Below are positions 47,799 through 59,343 of a stretch of DNA of 64,000 nucleotides, one piece after another. The position numbers were made by a program, and so were the translations under genes. A model generated the notes under the pieces. The model did not search any database. It saw nothing but the letters and a program-made list of their open reading frames with translations, and was not told the origin of the DNA. Numbering within the stretch: the first letter of the stretch is position 1; each line of letters starts with the position of its first letter. The DNA is from Pinus tabuliformis (Eukaryota; Streptophyta; Pinopsida; Pinales; Pinaceae): positions 918,002,979 through 918,066,978 of the forward strand of contig CM062815.1 in assembly GCA_031772625.1 (NCBI GenBank). The letters run 5' to 3'.

Positions 47799-48545
47799 GT
47801 TCCTTTTCAAAAGGAACAACACTGGTTTGATTTTGTTGTTCCTTTTCAAAAGGAACAGCACTCGTGTGATTCTGCTGTTCCTTTTCAAAAGGAACAACAC
47901 TTTTGGTGTTTTGTTGTTCCTTTGCGAAAAGGAACAGCACTTGGTGTTTTGTTGTTCCTTTGCGAAAAGGAACAACACTTTTTGCTTTGCTGTTCCTTTG
48001 CGAAAAGGAATAGCACTTTTTTGCTTTGCTGTTCCTTTGCAAAAAGGAACAGCACTTTTTGCTTTGCTGTTCCTTTGTGAAAAGGAACATCACTTTTTGC
48101 TTTGCTGTTCCTTTGTGAAAAGGAATAGCACTTTTTGCTTTGTTGTTCCTTTGCGAAAATGAACAGCACTTTTTGCTTTGTTGTTCCCTTGCGAAAAGAA
48201 ACAACACTTTTTGCTTTGCTGTTCCTTTGCGAAAAGGAACAGCACGTGTGGATTTTTGCTGTTCCTTTGTGAAAAGGAACAACACTTTTGTGTTTTGGAA
48301 TTTTTTTGCTGTTCCTTTGCGAAAAGGAACAACACTTTTGTGTTTTGGAATTTTTGATGTTCCTTTGCGAAAAGGAACAGCACTTTTTTGCTTTGCTGTT
48401 CCTTTGCGAAAAGGAACAACACTTTTTTGTTTTGCTGTTCCTTTGCGAAAAGGAATAGCACGTGTGGATTTTTGTTGTTCCTTTGTGAAAAGGAACAACA
48501 CTCTTTGTGCTTTTTTGTTCCTTTGCGAAAAGGAACAACACTCGC
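47799..48545 (+). repeat. Tandem array of ~19 hairpin units in E
   Basis: About 19 units of ~35-45 bp, each an inverted repeat: TTGTTCCTTT and AAAGGAACAA around GCGA, GTGA or GCAA. The first three units have a ttca-type loop instead. Spacers are mostly cactttttgctttg or cacttttgtgttttgg. As RNA each unit folds into a 9-11 bp stem capped by a GNRA tetraloop. Long open frames on both strands (such as the 265-codon minus frame 48561..47764) are by-products of the repeat and are not genes. Tandem repeats downstream of pol are known in Tat/Ogre elements. Confidence 0.93.
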
Positions 48546-50020
48546 ATATTTCTTTTTCCAAGATACAGAATTTGGCTAATTCTGCTATTTCTTTTCCACA
48601 AGATAACTCATTTACATGCTTCTCTCAGAGAGGACACCATCAGAACCTTTCTGCTCCTATTCGGACGTTTTGCGATTATGCTCTCCTAAATCCTTTAGAT
48701 ATAGCAATGACATTATGCAATGAACATAGAGCATGATATACCGAAACCAGCATATCATAAATCGCTACTATTTTAACAGTCAGTATATATAAGAAGACAA
48801 GAGGAGGGACATTAACTTTCGTCTTCACTGTCATTATCTTATTCCCGAACCGTGGTTCGGTAATTTTTATCATGTCGATCTCCCTAAAAACTTTCTTGAT
48901 CATTACTGAGGAATATGAGCAAACGATTTATATCTGTCTGTTGGGATTGTAAGACTTCTTCCACCATTCCCCGCTCTTAAGGAGTGCGGAACCACCCTTA
49001 TGTGTAATTGAACAAAGAAAAAGAGAAGTGTGCTGCAAAAGAAGAATAAAAGAAAAAATAAAAACAAGATATGAAATCGTCAAATGCAGGATAGGGGGTC
49101 TCATTCAGAGCCAACCTACCATGATCATAAGGATGGAAGCGAAGTGGCATTCCCATTATGGCCACCACACCAGGGATATGGTCCAAAGGTAAAATAACAA
49201 GCAAACCTTGGAACAGGAGGTCTCATCACGAGCCGGCCTGACGACGTTTTGAGCCTACCTTGTGAATGGCATTATGGTTATCTGGTCACCAAGCCAGCAT
49301 AATGGCCTGCATTTTGACAAAGCACTCTTCAGTAGATACACAAAGGATAATGGTTCCGGAGGGTGAGATAAACAACTTTGCCAAGGTTATGAACACCTGT
49401 TGGCAACAGAGCTCTGTTAATGGCATTGGAGTCGTAATATTTACACCAACAGGTATGATATTAAGTCTGTTTGTCTTTTATATCCTTTGCATGTATCATA
49501 TGTCACACCCTGATATAATTATCGCATGAACATTATCACCAATCATGGCAACGGAATTGACAATGACTACTGGAGACTTGGTACAGTTGACAGACGTCCA
49601 ACCCCTCGGTTCCTCATTATATCACACTGGCTTATCTAAAAAGCGATCCACTTTTCTGCCTCGGTTTCGGTACTCCATTGTCCTTTTACAACATGGCATA
49701 ATTCTACCTGCTGTACTTTATGATTTGACTCCCGACTGGCTGCTGCTCCTCTCTTTGACGGCTGGGGGCAGCCTATCAGATCGCGGGGGGGAGGTAACCT
49801 CATTACTCCAATGGTTACGTGGCTGCACACCATTCGGGCAAAATAATGACACGATTTAACGGTATGATGATCTCATTCTACGGACTGCCATCCACGATCT
49901 TTCTCTTTGCTGCATGCTCTGCGAAGATCCTTCCTAAAATTAGCATCGAGTATCCTCTCTGCTTGGTAAATACTGCAAACAGTTGTTGTTTCATTCCTGA
50001 GTCTATTTCTAGAGTAAGCT
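48546..50020 (+). other. Untranslated region of E before the third ORF
   Basis: No convincing gene. It contains a perfect hairpin CCGAACC-gt-GGTTCGG at 48845..48860, another inverted repeat CATTATG/CATAATG near 49268..49303, and a ggtctcatnnngagcc motif twice (about 49089 and 49222). A pyrimidine-rich stretch ending in AG (about 49985..50012) lies 8 bases before the third ORF and could be a splice acceptor. Confidence 0.5.
49985..50012 (+). promoter_or_regulatory. Possible splice acceptor before E third ORF
   Basis: T/C-rich run ending ctatttctag, followed after eight bases by the ATG at 50021. It pairs in principle with the donor at 41687. Inference. Confidence 0.35.
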
Positions 50021-52082
50021 ATGGGCGGGAGGACAATCCGAAGTGAATCGCACAAGCTGACCGCGTCCGCTGCTGCCCGCGAAATTGTGGAAAATGCAGG
50101 ATGGTTGAATTACTTCAACCGCCTGCAAGAATCGAATGAGGCTGTAGCATTGGAATTCCTGCAAAATTTGCAGGAAAATCACTCTATAGTCGGAGGAAAG
50201 CGGATAGGAGTTACGGAGGACATTATCGCAGAAACCTCAGGATTACCAGCTGTTGGACCCAGATGGGAGCTGAAGAAGGAAAGACTGCAGAAAGTAATGG
50301 AAATTTTCCAAAGCGAAGGCCAAAGTCTGACAGTCAAAGGGAAAGGAGTTCTGCCGACAACACTGGGGGAACCCTGGACCGAGCTGGCGAAGATAGTGCA
50401 GAGCTATATCACCTGCGAAGGGAGAAAAGATGTGGTAAGGGCTCGTCACTTAAAACTTCTAGCTGTTTTAAAGGGAAAATGTTTTGTAAATCTCCCTGCC
50501 CTTTTAAATTCGTTATTACATGATGCGGCCCGAAGCCTGAAGAAAGCTCAGCACACAGATACGGTTGTTAGCCACCACGAACTGATTCGGCTAATAATAA
50601 GCCACAGTCTTACCCAACAGCAAGGCACCTGGGAGGAATTGGTCGAAGCAGTTAAAGAGGGACTGGCTGTACCACCCCCAAAATCTGAACGAACCTCCAG
50701 CACACTGGAACGTTCAGAAAAACATAAGAATCCAGCAGCAAAAAAGCATGCTGTTTCAAAACGAAAGCAGTCCTCCAGCACATCGGAACAACTAGATAAA
50801 CGTAAGAAGTCGGCGGCAGAAAAGCATGCTGTTTCAAAATGGAAGAAACCCTCCGATACGCTGAAACGACCAGAGGAACCTAGAGAACCTGTTGGCACTC
50901 CCAACCTGCCTGAAAGACCTAGGAAGTCAGCTCAATTGGTTCGAATACGGGGAAGGTTGGAAAAGATTCAGAAAAATGCGGCCCAACCAATTGAAATCGA
51001 GGACGAACCTCCGGAAGTGGAAGGTGAATTACCCGAAGGAAATGCTGAGCAATCAGAGGCTGGAACTAACCAGCCAGAAGGAGGAATTGAAGAAGGACAC
51101 GACCAATCTGAAGGAGAAGAGACCACCAAGCGAGACAATCAAGAAGAAGAAAATGCACAATCTATGGGTAGCCCATTGCAAGACCCTCCAGGAGAAGAGG
51201 AATTGGCAGCAGTTCTGGCCAATATGAGAGGATACGGCCAAGCCTCCAGTATAGGAGGCGTCCTTGATGGCCCCGCAGAAGAAGAATTACCCGAGGAAAG
51301 GCATGCAGAAGAGGCAAGGGAAGAAAACCTGCCTGGCTATGGTAATGAAGCAGAAGACATCAATCCGGGACAATCTGTCCCCAGGACGCCGGAAGATGTT
51401 ACAGGAGAGGAAGAAGAAGTAAGATTGAAGGCCAAACCCTCTACCGAGGCAAGGGAAATTGAAAAATTGAGGAAGAAGCACCAGAGGATGCTGGGCACGA
51501 TAGCCAGACTCCGGCAACAAATTAGAATGTTGAAAGCCAGTCTGAGAATACAAAAAACTGCAAGGAAAAGGAAGAGGACCACGGCAGCAAGAACCCCGAG
51601 GGTTAGAGTTCGTTTTGATGGACGAAACCCCATCAGGAGAACTACTGTCGAGGACCAGTCTGTTGTTCCAAATGATAATGAGGAACAAGGTGCTGTTCCA
51701 TCTAGCCCAGAGGAACGAATGGACATTCCAATGTAACAGCAAGAGGCTCCGGTGGTAGGAAGACCACAACAACCCTTTGTTCACATTAAAAAGGAAACAG
51801 ATAGCAAAGAGGTTCAAACAGAAGCACCCCCCTCGGGTGTAATTCGGGTCCGAAATTCCAAACAATGTAATAAGAAGGTCCAGGTTAAACTTCCTACGGC
51901 TGTGTGGAAGAAAGACCCAAAAACCAGAACCTTGCATAAAATGATGAAGGAAGCCCAGCAGGAGGCCGAGCAGTTGCGAGAACAGACAGTCCCCAAGGAA
52001 AGATATGAAGAGCTCCAACAGCAACTTCGAAACATCAGCCAGTCTGAGAGCCAGGCCTTTGAAGGATGGCAGAAGGAGCAGG
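50021..52082 (+). pseudogene. E third ORF, part 1 (before insertion F)
   Basis: ATG 50021 opens 571 codons to TAA 51734, after which the same frame continues to the F insertion at 52082. Residues 1-200 look globular (GWLNYFNRLQESNEAVALEF, GRWELKKE-like RWELKKERLQ, ITCEGRKDVVRARHLKLLAV) and resemble the putative plant transposon protein domain linked to Athila/Tat elements, a tentative match. A basic region with ~28-residue repeats sharing KHAVSK, a long acidic Glu/Pro/Gln region and coiled coils (REIEKLRKKHQRM; near 51930..52080) follow. No signal peptide or membrane segment is evident, so an envelope role is not supported. Part 2 starts at 60407 in the same phase. Confidence 0.75.
52078..52082. 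repeat. Target-site duplication of F, left copy
   Basis: GCAGG, repeated at 60402..60406. Removing F and one copy restores the E third-ORF reading frame. Confidence 0.95.
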
Positions 52083-53151
52083 TGTTATAGACATTTTTGT
52101 GCCTCGCGTCAAGGAGCAGGGAATGTCGATAATTACAGGGATCCTCAGTCCCTAAACATGTTGTTCTTACCCCTAAAAGAACAAGGTCATCAATCAACAG
52201 CACTTCAAATCAGTTCTCCACCTGAAAACACTTCAGAACAGGCTTATTTTGGATCATGTCAGCTGCTTAACTGAGCTTCTGCACTGTATTGCACCTGTCC
52301 CACTCTGTACCTGCGCTGGAAGTCAAAAACTATGAAGGCTACCTGCGCTGGGCGAGATTGGCCAAGTGGCACAGTCATCCTGCAAGGTGTCAATTGCCCA
52401 GGAAGCTTCCAAAATGACACTTGGTTCATAAGATTCGCCCTGTGATGAGTAAGAGGTACTTGATCACCATGTGTAAGCAAGGATCTCCAAGTGGACACAG
52501 GAACTGAAGATTAACTGAAGATGGAGAGGACACTAGTCAGCTATCTGCCAGCCTCAAGCTGACTCATCCTTTCCTCTTCTCTCCTATATATAGAGCTCTT
52601 CTATGAGGTCTAAGGGGGCTGGAATTTTGTATAAGCAAGGAGGTGTTGTTGGTATACTGCCAGGATTATTGGGTGATTGTTTTACTAGAGGTGAAGAAGA
52701 GAGTTCTTGCTGCCGAGGAGGTGCTGCTGGATTGGAGCCAACATCATTGGTTGTAACTTCCTCTGGAACCCTGTTACTTTCTATCAATAAAGTTTGCATG
52801 TTCTCCTATATACTTGTTTTACATAGATGCTTTGTGTTTACATGTATATTTGATGCAACCTAATCCATGCTTCAATTATGATTGCTTGTATCTCGTAGTT
52901 TGCTCCCTTTTGTTGTGCAGATTCTGTGTGTAGCTGGATCGGCTTGGAGAGCAAAGAGCTGGGAATAGGATACAAAGCGAGAAGGACAAGGATCGACTAA
53001 GCGCAAGACACCAGGTTGGTTGACCCTCTTTCATTTCTCTCTGTGCTTTCATAAAGAAGAACATGAAAACTTTGTCATTCAGTTGTTGCTAAAGACTGTC
53101 ACCTTTAGAAAGGGTTAGTGTCATCCGCATCGGATACTTTTCCCCACAACA
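52083..53151 (+). repeat. 5' LTR of F
   Basis: 1069 bp, TGTTATAGAC..CCACAACA. TATA box tatatatag at 52585..52593 and an aataaa signal near 52785. Confidence 0.95.
52585..52593 (+). promoter_or_regulatory. Probable TATA box of F LTR
   Basis: TATATATAG about 500 bp into the LTR, in the same position as tatatatt in A1, followed by an AATAAA poly(A) signal about 190 bp downstream. Confidence 0.65.
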
Positions 53152-53154
53152 AAC

Positions 53155-53172
53155 TGGCGACTCCGCTGGGGA
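53155..53172 (+). other. Primer-binding site of F
   Basis: TGGCGACTCCGCTGGGGA, identical to A1 (810..827), three bases after the LTR. Confidence 0.82.
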
Positions 53173-54851
53173 GATCCTAGTATCTTGTTGTTGTAGGATT
53201 TTGCTATTCATTTCTTGAAGAAAGGAGTACCGAATCGAAAAGCTTTTGACTCTATCAAAAGCGAAGTAGAGGGTTTTGCTACTCTTGCTCCTTTGCTGAG
53301 CAAATTCAAGATTTAAAGAGCTAATCTACAGATGAATCTTTACTCTTAGTGATAGATCTTTATCCTCTTGATCATCCCTTAACCTGTACTTAACCCATAG
53401 CATTTTATTTCAGTCAAAACAGTACATTTTTGAGCTTTTTATGACCCGGAATTCTTAGCAGACGTAACTCTCGTAAGTCATTGCAGGCTGTCCACTGGCA
53501 GTCTGCATTACAGCACAGGTAGTCCCTTCGGGAACTGCGCTGAGAGTGAAACTGGTGAACTAGTGCCTGCGCTGGTCCAGTTGGCCTTAGTCTAGCTCAG
53601 CTCTTCCTTTGTGTCTTGGCCCTGTTTTCACTTGTTTTTGGCTGATTGATTGCTGGTTATTGTATTTGCTGTAGACCTCATCTCCTTGACATTATTCCGC
53701 CTCAGTTGTGTGATGAAATTGTAAACGTTCTTTCAGTATTTCTTGTTTCAGTTACAATTTCCCATAGTGAAAAGCGAACCTAGTAACTGTGGCCTCTTAG
53801 ATTGCGATCTTATGAGTTAGTGTTATTACTGTTCATAGCTATTTTGGGTTGGTTTGCTTCTCACTTTATGGTTTGAATCTATACTTTTCCTGTATTTAAA
53901 ACAAGTCTTTCATAAGGTGTCTTTTTGATTGTGGACAAGCTTGTTTATTTCTACTTGAAAGTTGATTCAAAAATCATACAATAGTTTCCTTTTGTTAAGC
54001 ATCAACATTAAGGATAACGAAAAGAAATACATGCATTGTGCATTTTGCATTTGACTGTATGCTTGACGATTTAGGAAAATGTGCATTTTAGTGTGTGTTC
54101 TTTGATCTGTGGAAAAAGTTGTGTCTTGCTCTTTCCTCAAGTAGATTAAGGTTTTCAAAGTTGAAAGATTGAAAAGATTTTGCTTCTCATTCTTAGATTG
54201 CATATAGGAAGTTGTATATATACATCTCGTGGCGAACCTGAAAGGCAAACTGTTAAGAAAGATCAACATTAAAATAAACTCAATTTACATAACAACGCTT
54301 TGGAATTTAACGCAAACATCTAGAGGTCTAGGTAGAGACGTGTTCCGGCGTCGTTAAACATAGTGACTGTCGATCTCTACGAAGGTGGGTGATTCCTCCT
54401 GAGAGTCGGTGGCACTAACACGGATTTGAGCTCCCGCGTACCGTCGAGTATATTGGGAGACCCCTATAGGTTTTTATCCTTTATCCTTAGGAAGCCGTGT
54501 CGACCGCCCTACTGATCGCGATGCAGTGAACACAGCATTCACGAAGATCAACCACCCATACCGTAAAACGTATTCTGTGGTTTCGCGAAAGGTTTGGCAC
54601 ACCCTCTGCCTAGATCTCCAGAGCAGTTTCTTTTGGCCTTTTTCAAACTCTATAACTGAAAAAGTCCAACCGAGCATTTGTCACTTCGGGCTCGTTAATA
54701 CATCGAAGGCGACTAGAGTCATCTTTAGCTTTTTCTCGACTCTTAAAACATGAAAAAGCAAGTTTGTGTCTAAAAGCGTCGTAAATAAAACTTATTTTAA
54801 AGCGGAACATAATCACCTGTTATTCCCACGTTGATCTTTCAGTTGAAAAGT
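53173..54851 (+). other. Non-coding leader of F
   Basis: 1.7 kb with no convincing gene. Highly conserved with A1 from about 54330 on. Hairpins at 54638..54664, 54684..54708 and 54728..54759 match those of A1. A CTTTCAG tract (54835..54841) just before the ORF is a possible splice acceptor. Confidence 0.6.
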
Positions 54852-56474
54852 ATGGAGCCCACCAACCAAGGAAGTAACCTTGGCGGAAGTCCAAATCCCT
54901 TCTCCTCTTGGGGAGATGTTGGTGCGCCTCATATGGCTACATTGTCACTTCCAGGATTGACAATTGGCCTTCCTGTTTGGCTCTTTTCAACTAATGTTGT
55001 CCAAATCGCCACTAATCCTGAGCAGTCGAATCAACTGTCAGAACAATCTAGAACTACCCACCAGCCTTCCACTTCTTGTGATACTTCCTCTGATCCTTCA
55101 TCTTCGCAGGGTAGAGCCGGAAAAAGTCAGCCTCCCAAGGAGAAGAAGGAAAAGAAGAAGGAAGGAAAGAAGCAGAAGGAGCCTCTGGCGAAGGCGACTG
55201 GGGGCAAGCAGAAGAAAACTGACAAAAACCCACACACTGCACCAACCGGGCCTAAATCGCCATGTGTCATTTGCAAAGGGATCCATTTCCATCGTGATTG
55301 TCCTTGTATTCCCTGGATACTAAGGGACTGGTCCCCAAGGTTGCATAATCCGGTAGCATCAACCTCTGGTTGTCAAGTTGATTGCATTCCCTCAACTAGC
55401 GAGAGTGAAGGACGAAGAAGGGGACCAAGATCACCCTGTCTATTGTGTGAAGGTCACCATGCCATCCACAAATGTCCATTCTTAGATGAGGCAAAGAGAG
55501 TTTTGGAAGATCGCCCGGTGTCACCGGTGCAACTTCCGCCTGGATACCAAAAACTCGCGCCTAATCCCTCGATAGTTGAAAATCCAGTTGAACCACTCAA
55601 GTGGTCAGCTGATGTGTCGGTCATTGAGAATGAACCTACTGAATCTAGACCAGACAAAAGTCTAAAGGTCGAAACGGCAGTTGACCCGGTTCTTCCTTCA
55701 AAGGTTCTATCGTCCAATGACTCCGTCATTGAAGATCCGTCTTCAAATGACACCGTCACCGAAGAATCATCTTCATGTGACACCCTCACTAATGAGAACA
55801 AGGATGACACCGTCCAGGTTCTCTTTATCAGCACCGACTCCGACGAGCATCCGGGCAATGCGCCCATTCCTTCATCGCAGGAAGGAACATCATCAGAGTC
55901 GTATCCGGCCGTATATTCGGTCCCACCACCAAGCAACCTGGTTGTATCCTTTGATTGGAATCAACTAGGCAGACCCCGGTTACCAGCCAGTATACCATTC
56001 AGAATCATTGTCCAGATCTATAGAATGATTATGGCTGGTACTATCATTGATGAAGGGGCGTCTGTGAGTATCCTTTCCTCTATTGCTTGGAAAGCACTGG
56101 GTTCCCCAGCGCTTTTACCTGAGTTGAGAAATCTCTCAGGTTTTGATAAAGGAACCGGTCGACCATTAGGAATCCTCCCCGATGTACCTGTTACATTGAA
56201 AGGGAAGACCATCAGGATGAACGTGTTGGTAGTTCAAGGACCCTTGGATTATAACCTACTCCTTGGACGCGACTATATTTATTGCATGGGAGCGATAGTC
56301 TCCTCACTCTTTAGAGTAATGTGTTTTCCACACGAAGGAAGGGTGGTCAAGCTCGTAGACCAACTTTCATTTCCGGGATCTCGCATCGCAAATAGTCAAA
56401 TACCAATCCTAAATGGTCTGTTCACTCAAGATACACCTCCGCCCCCAGTCCTCCTTCCCGATGAATGCGAGTGA
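54852..56474 (+). CDS. Zinc-finger/retropepsin protein of non-autonomous element F
   Basis: Intact 540-codon ORF from the first good ATG (MEPTNQ). Residues ~96-118 are lysine-rich (KEKKEKKKEGKK). Two CX2CX3HX4C fingers lie at ~138-150 (CVICKGIHFHRDC) and ~196-208 (CLLCEGHHAIHKC), the same spacing as the fingers of E gag. Three acidic SSNDTV/E-type repeats occur at ~287-312 (A1 has fewer). The retropepsin-like domain spans ~375-500, with IDEGAS at ~399-404 and LLLGRD at ~469-474. The active site is D-E-G rather than D-T/S-G; E has D-L-G. It looks like the C-terminal gag plus protease of an OTA-type element, kept without capsid core or RT. It may bind element RNA and process itself or partner polyproteins; both are inferences. 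Confidence 0.85.
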   Translation: MEPTNQGSNLGGSPNPFSSWGDVGAPHMATLSLPGLTIGLPVWLFSTNVVQIATNPEQSNQLSEQSRTTHQPSTSCDTSSDPSSSQGRAGKSQPPKEKKEKKKEGKKQKEPLAKATGGKQKKTDKNPHTAPTGPKSPCVICKGIHFHRDCPCIPWILRDWSPRLHNPVASTSGCQVDCIPSTSESEGRRRGPRSPCLLCEGHHAIHKCPFLDEAKRVLEDRPVSPVQLPPGYQKLAPNPSIVENPVEPLKWSADVSVIENEPTESRPDKSLKVETAVDPVLPSKVLSSNDSVIEDPSSNDTVTEESSSCDTLTNENKDDTVQVLFISTDSDEHPGNAPIPSSQEGTSSESYPAVYSVPPPSNLVVSFDWNQLGRPRLPASIPFRIIVQIYRMIMAGTIIDEGASVSILSSIAWKALGSPALLPELRNLSGFDKGTGRPLGILPDVPVTLKGKTIRMNVLVVQGPLDYNLLLGRDYIYCMGAIVSSLFRVMCFPHEGRVVKLVDQLSFPGSRIANSQIPILNGLFTQDTPPPPVLLPDECE

Positions 56475-59343
56475 TTCGGAAAGAAAGACTAGGACCCAGG
56501 GGGCATGCACCCTGGTCTGCTTCGGGCAGAAGAAACTCCGGGTATAAGGAAGAATTTCCGCAGAAGAACATGACTAGTCCGTACCCCGTCCGTAGGAAGT
56601 GGGGTTGTTCTGGAATAATGATCTTTTGTTAAAGTTATGTGTTTGACCGAAGAGTCATTCACCTTTGTCTAAAGAAGTGGGCAATGCCCAAGTAGGAATT
56701 CCCTTATTGCAACAAGTAGTCACCATCTTTAAGTTCAAGCCTCGCCCATTGAAACATATGTTTTGAAGGATAAGCAGGGGCAGTCTAAGAAGAAGGAGAC
56801 CGTATTGTTGTGACAGAGGGTAACCATCTTTGACAACCCAATGATAGACACCGCCGAAGAAAGAGATTGATTTGCGGCAGCAAGTAGAACCACTCTTCGG
56901 ATAATAAGAAAGAGGCAAGCCTCCCTCAATAATACCAATGTTTTGTCTTTGAGTAGTGTTCTTCTATTGTCACAATAGCTGTTTGTTAAAAGTGGGCCGA
57001 CAGGAAGTCTGAGTACTGCGTAAGACCCCTTAAAATAACGAGAAGACAAGTATCGTTAACATTAGATTAGCAAGATGACAAATAACTGTGAACACCCAAA
57101 GAAAAGCAAAAGTAGAGGAGAGGAGGGGCAGCCTCGAAATTCTATCCTATACCTGGGGGCATGCAAACTTTTGGAATGCAAGCAAGGGACGACTATTGAT
57201 TTTTTAAATTTTTAGGTCCTCCCTTTAAACCTGTAGGTCTAACCCTTTAAACTCGTAGGATTAGCCGTTTCCGAACTTGCATGAAGCAAGCCTGTGGGGC
57301 AAAAGTAAAATTTGCCAAAATAAGAGCATAGCTGTAGTAAGGCATAAGCTCTATAAAAATTGGTCCTTATAGGAGGCGTTCTTATGACTGGTATATCGAG
57401 CAGTTTTAGCATATAGTTCATGCTCGTTAAAAAATAAACGCAAAATTCGAGCAGTTTTAGGCCTGAATTTATGCTCGTTAAAAAATAGAAAAGTGTGAGC
57501 AAATGTTTCCCCCAGAGTTCAAGCTCATGGAAAAAATGAACCGGTAAATAACCTTTTGAGATCGTAAATTCATTAGCCATAAGAACCTTGATCATGTTTT
57601 CATCCACCACCTCCACCGTTCATTTGGCCGATCATTCACTTCCATTTGTGTGTTTACCTCTTTTGAGAAAGAGCTGCGAAGAGTGATTTCACCTAGCCAT
57701 CCTTGTGACACTGCCGTGATTGGAAATTCCAACCTGTACCTGGAATCTGTAGCTATCCCTGTTTATCACTCGTTCCTCAAAAGACGAGTCTTCTTTCAGC
57801 TCTTTTCACTGACTCGTAAAATATGAAAAGTTTGCCGAGTTTTGGCCTTCCAGCTCGTTAAATGACCGGAACGCTATCCCTCCTCTAAATTTTAATCTTT
57901 TTGGACTTGAGGGATTATTGCACAAAAGGATCGAGCGCTTGCCTGGTTCAGCTCGTTAAAAGTACTGAACAGCCATCCCTTCTGTATTGTTTTATACTTT
58001 TTCGGACTTAAGGGATTAGCTGACGAAAAAGGAATTATGGAGTTGACTTTTTGTACCTTTTTAGACTCTCTAAAGATGAAAAGGACCGAGTTTTCCTTGT
58101 CGTTAGACTCGTTAAAATGATTAATAGCGACAAACTTGTCTTTAGACGAGAACGAGTTTCCCTATCGCTAGGCTCGTTAAATCTTAGCGATGGGCTTGCC
58201 CGAAGGGCAGGTTATAGAACAAGCATATGTTATCCTCCTCAAGCTTGACAAAAATAAAGAGGTACTGGTCAGAAATGACTGGGGAAAAATTGGGAGAACA
58301 TCAAAGTTTAGAGGTAGCAAGTCACTCTTGAACATGACACTTTTCCTCCGTATCACATCGGGTTCGGTTGTCTCATTCACCGGTTTCATCACCATGGTCC
58401 TCGCCACACCATCCATTTGGGGTAATGCTACCGATCCATCGCATCATTGTCGTTATATGTTCAAGAGGGGTCATTCAGAAAGTGTCAACCGTGTCCCATC
58501 GACTGCCATACATTATCCTTCATCCATTTCATGATCGCCACCCTGAATCATATGTCACAGTTTGTTTCCACCTCCACTAAATCATTAGCTCCGTTCTGTG
58601 TCATTGATGTGGGATTCATCAAGGCCCTCCTTTGACGGGTCGCTTCTTGTCGACATCAGCTCATTATCCAAGAAGTTGATCTAGGAACACCCCCATCAGT
58701 ACTTTGAAGCTTGCATGCCTCAATGGCAAGTTTCTCACTTCCGGCGACAGGTATACATCAATGACCTTCGACCAGAAGATTTTGCGTGGCGGTCGACGCC
58801 AAGTCCTTTATTCACGCCACGTGAATTGTAATGCCGTACCTTGAGGGTCATCGTCATTATTGGTGATTCCTCTCGTGCTTGTTAACGGTTTTCATTATTG
58901 ACCGGTAATCAAGCGATGTCTTTCCATGTTCGACTTCAGCGTAATTCTCACATGGATCGACTTGTACTTAGAGTGAAGATCGAACGAGTTTGAAGACCCC
59001 GGATCTAGTTTCATCCATCCGGGCTGCGATATATATTCAGGAAATATAAAAGCATTTACCATGTACATCATTGCAGCAGATGATCATCCTCCTCATAGGA
59101 TGATAATTTCAGCGGAAGATTATCAGTCTGTCTTCAGACGATCGTCTTTCATATGTATCAAAATGTATTTATAAAAGCTGAGCATGGGAATGCCCGACTC
59201 AGCTAGACCATGAAAATTGAATGAAAGATAATGTATTGTATTGTATTGTATTACAGGGCACTCTCCTCAGCACTGGAACGAACTTCGGACCCTCTAGCTA
59301 AAGCATTTCACCCGATTAACGGCCTCATACTTTAGGGGGAAAC
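56475..59343 (+). other. Structured non-coding 3' region of F with stem-loop array
   Basis: 2.9 kb without a gene. Stems: 56854..56860/56894..56900 (CCGAAGA/TCTTCGG), 57037-type equivalents at 57337..57342/57365..57370 (GTAAGG/CCTTAT), 57517..57521/57537..57541, 57802..57808/57824..57830, 57876..57882/57909..57915, 57946..57951/57965..57970 (GTTCAG/CTGAAC), 57975..57981/58010..58016, 58056..58063/58077..58084, 58097..58105/58125..58133 and 58161..58170/58185..58194. Loops share CTCGTTAAA-like sequence. ATCATCCT/AGGATGAT near 59082..59105 and AGACGATCGTCT near 59137 match A1. Confidence 0.75.

Noticed and set aside
47799-48545. Possible CRISPR-like array
   Set aside because: Units are palindromic throughout, spacers are near-identical, and the setting is a plant retrotransposon.
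47764-48561. Long ORFs on both strands (up to 265 codons) rich in repeated KGTAKQK or LCEKEQH motifs
   Set aside because: They are translations of the tandem hairpin repeat, open in several frames at once, so not genes.
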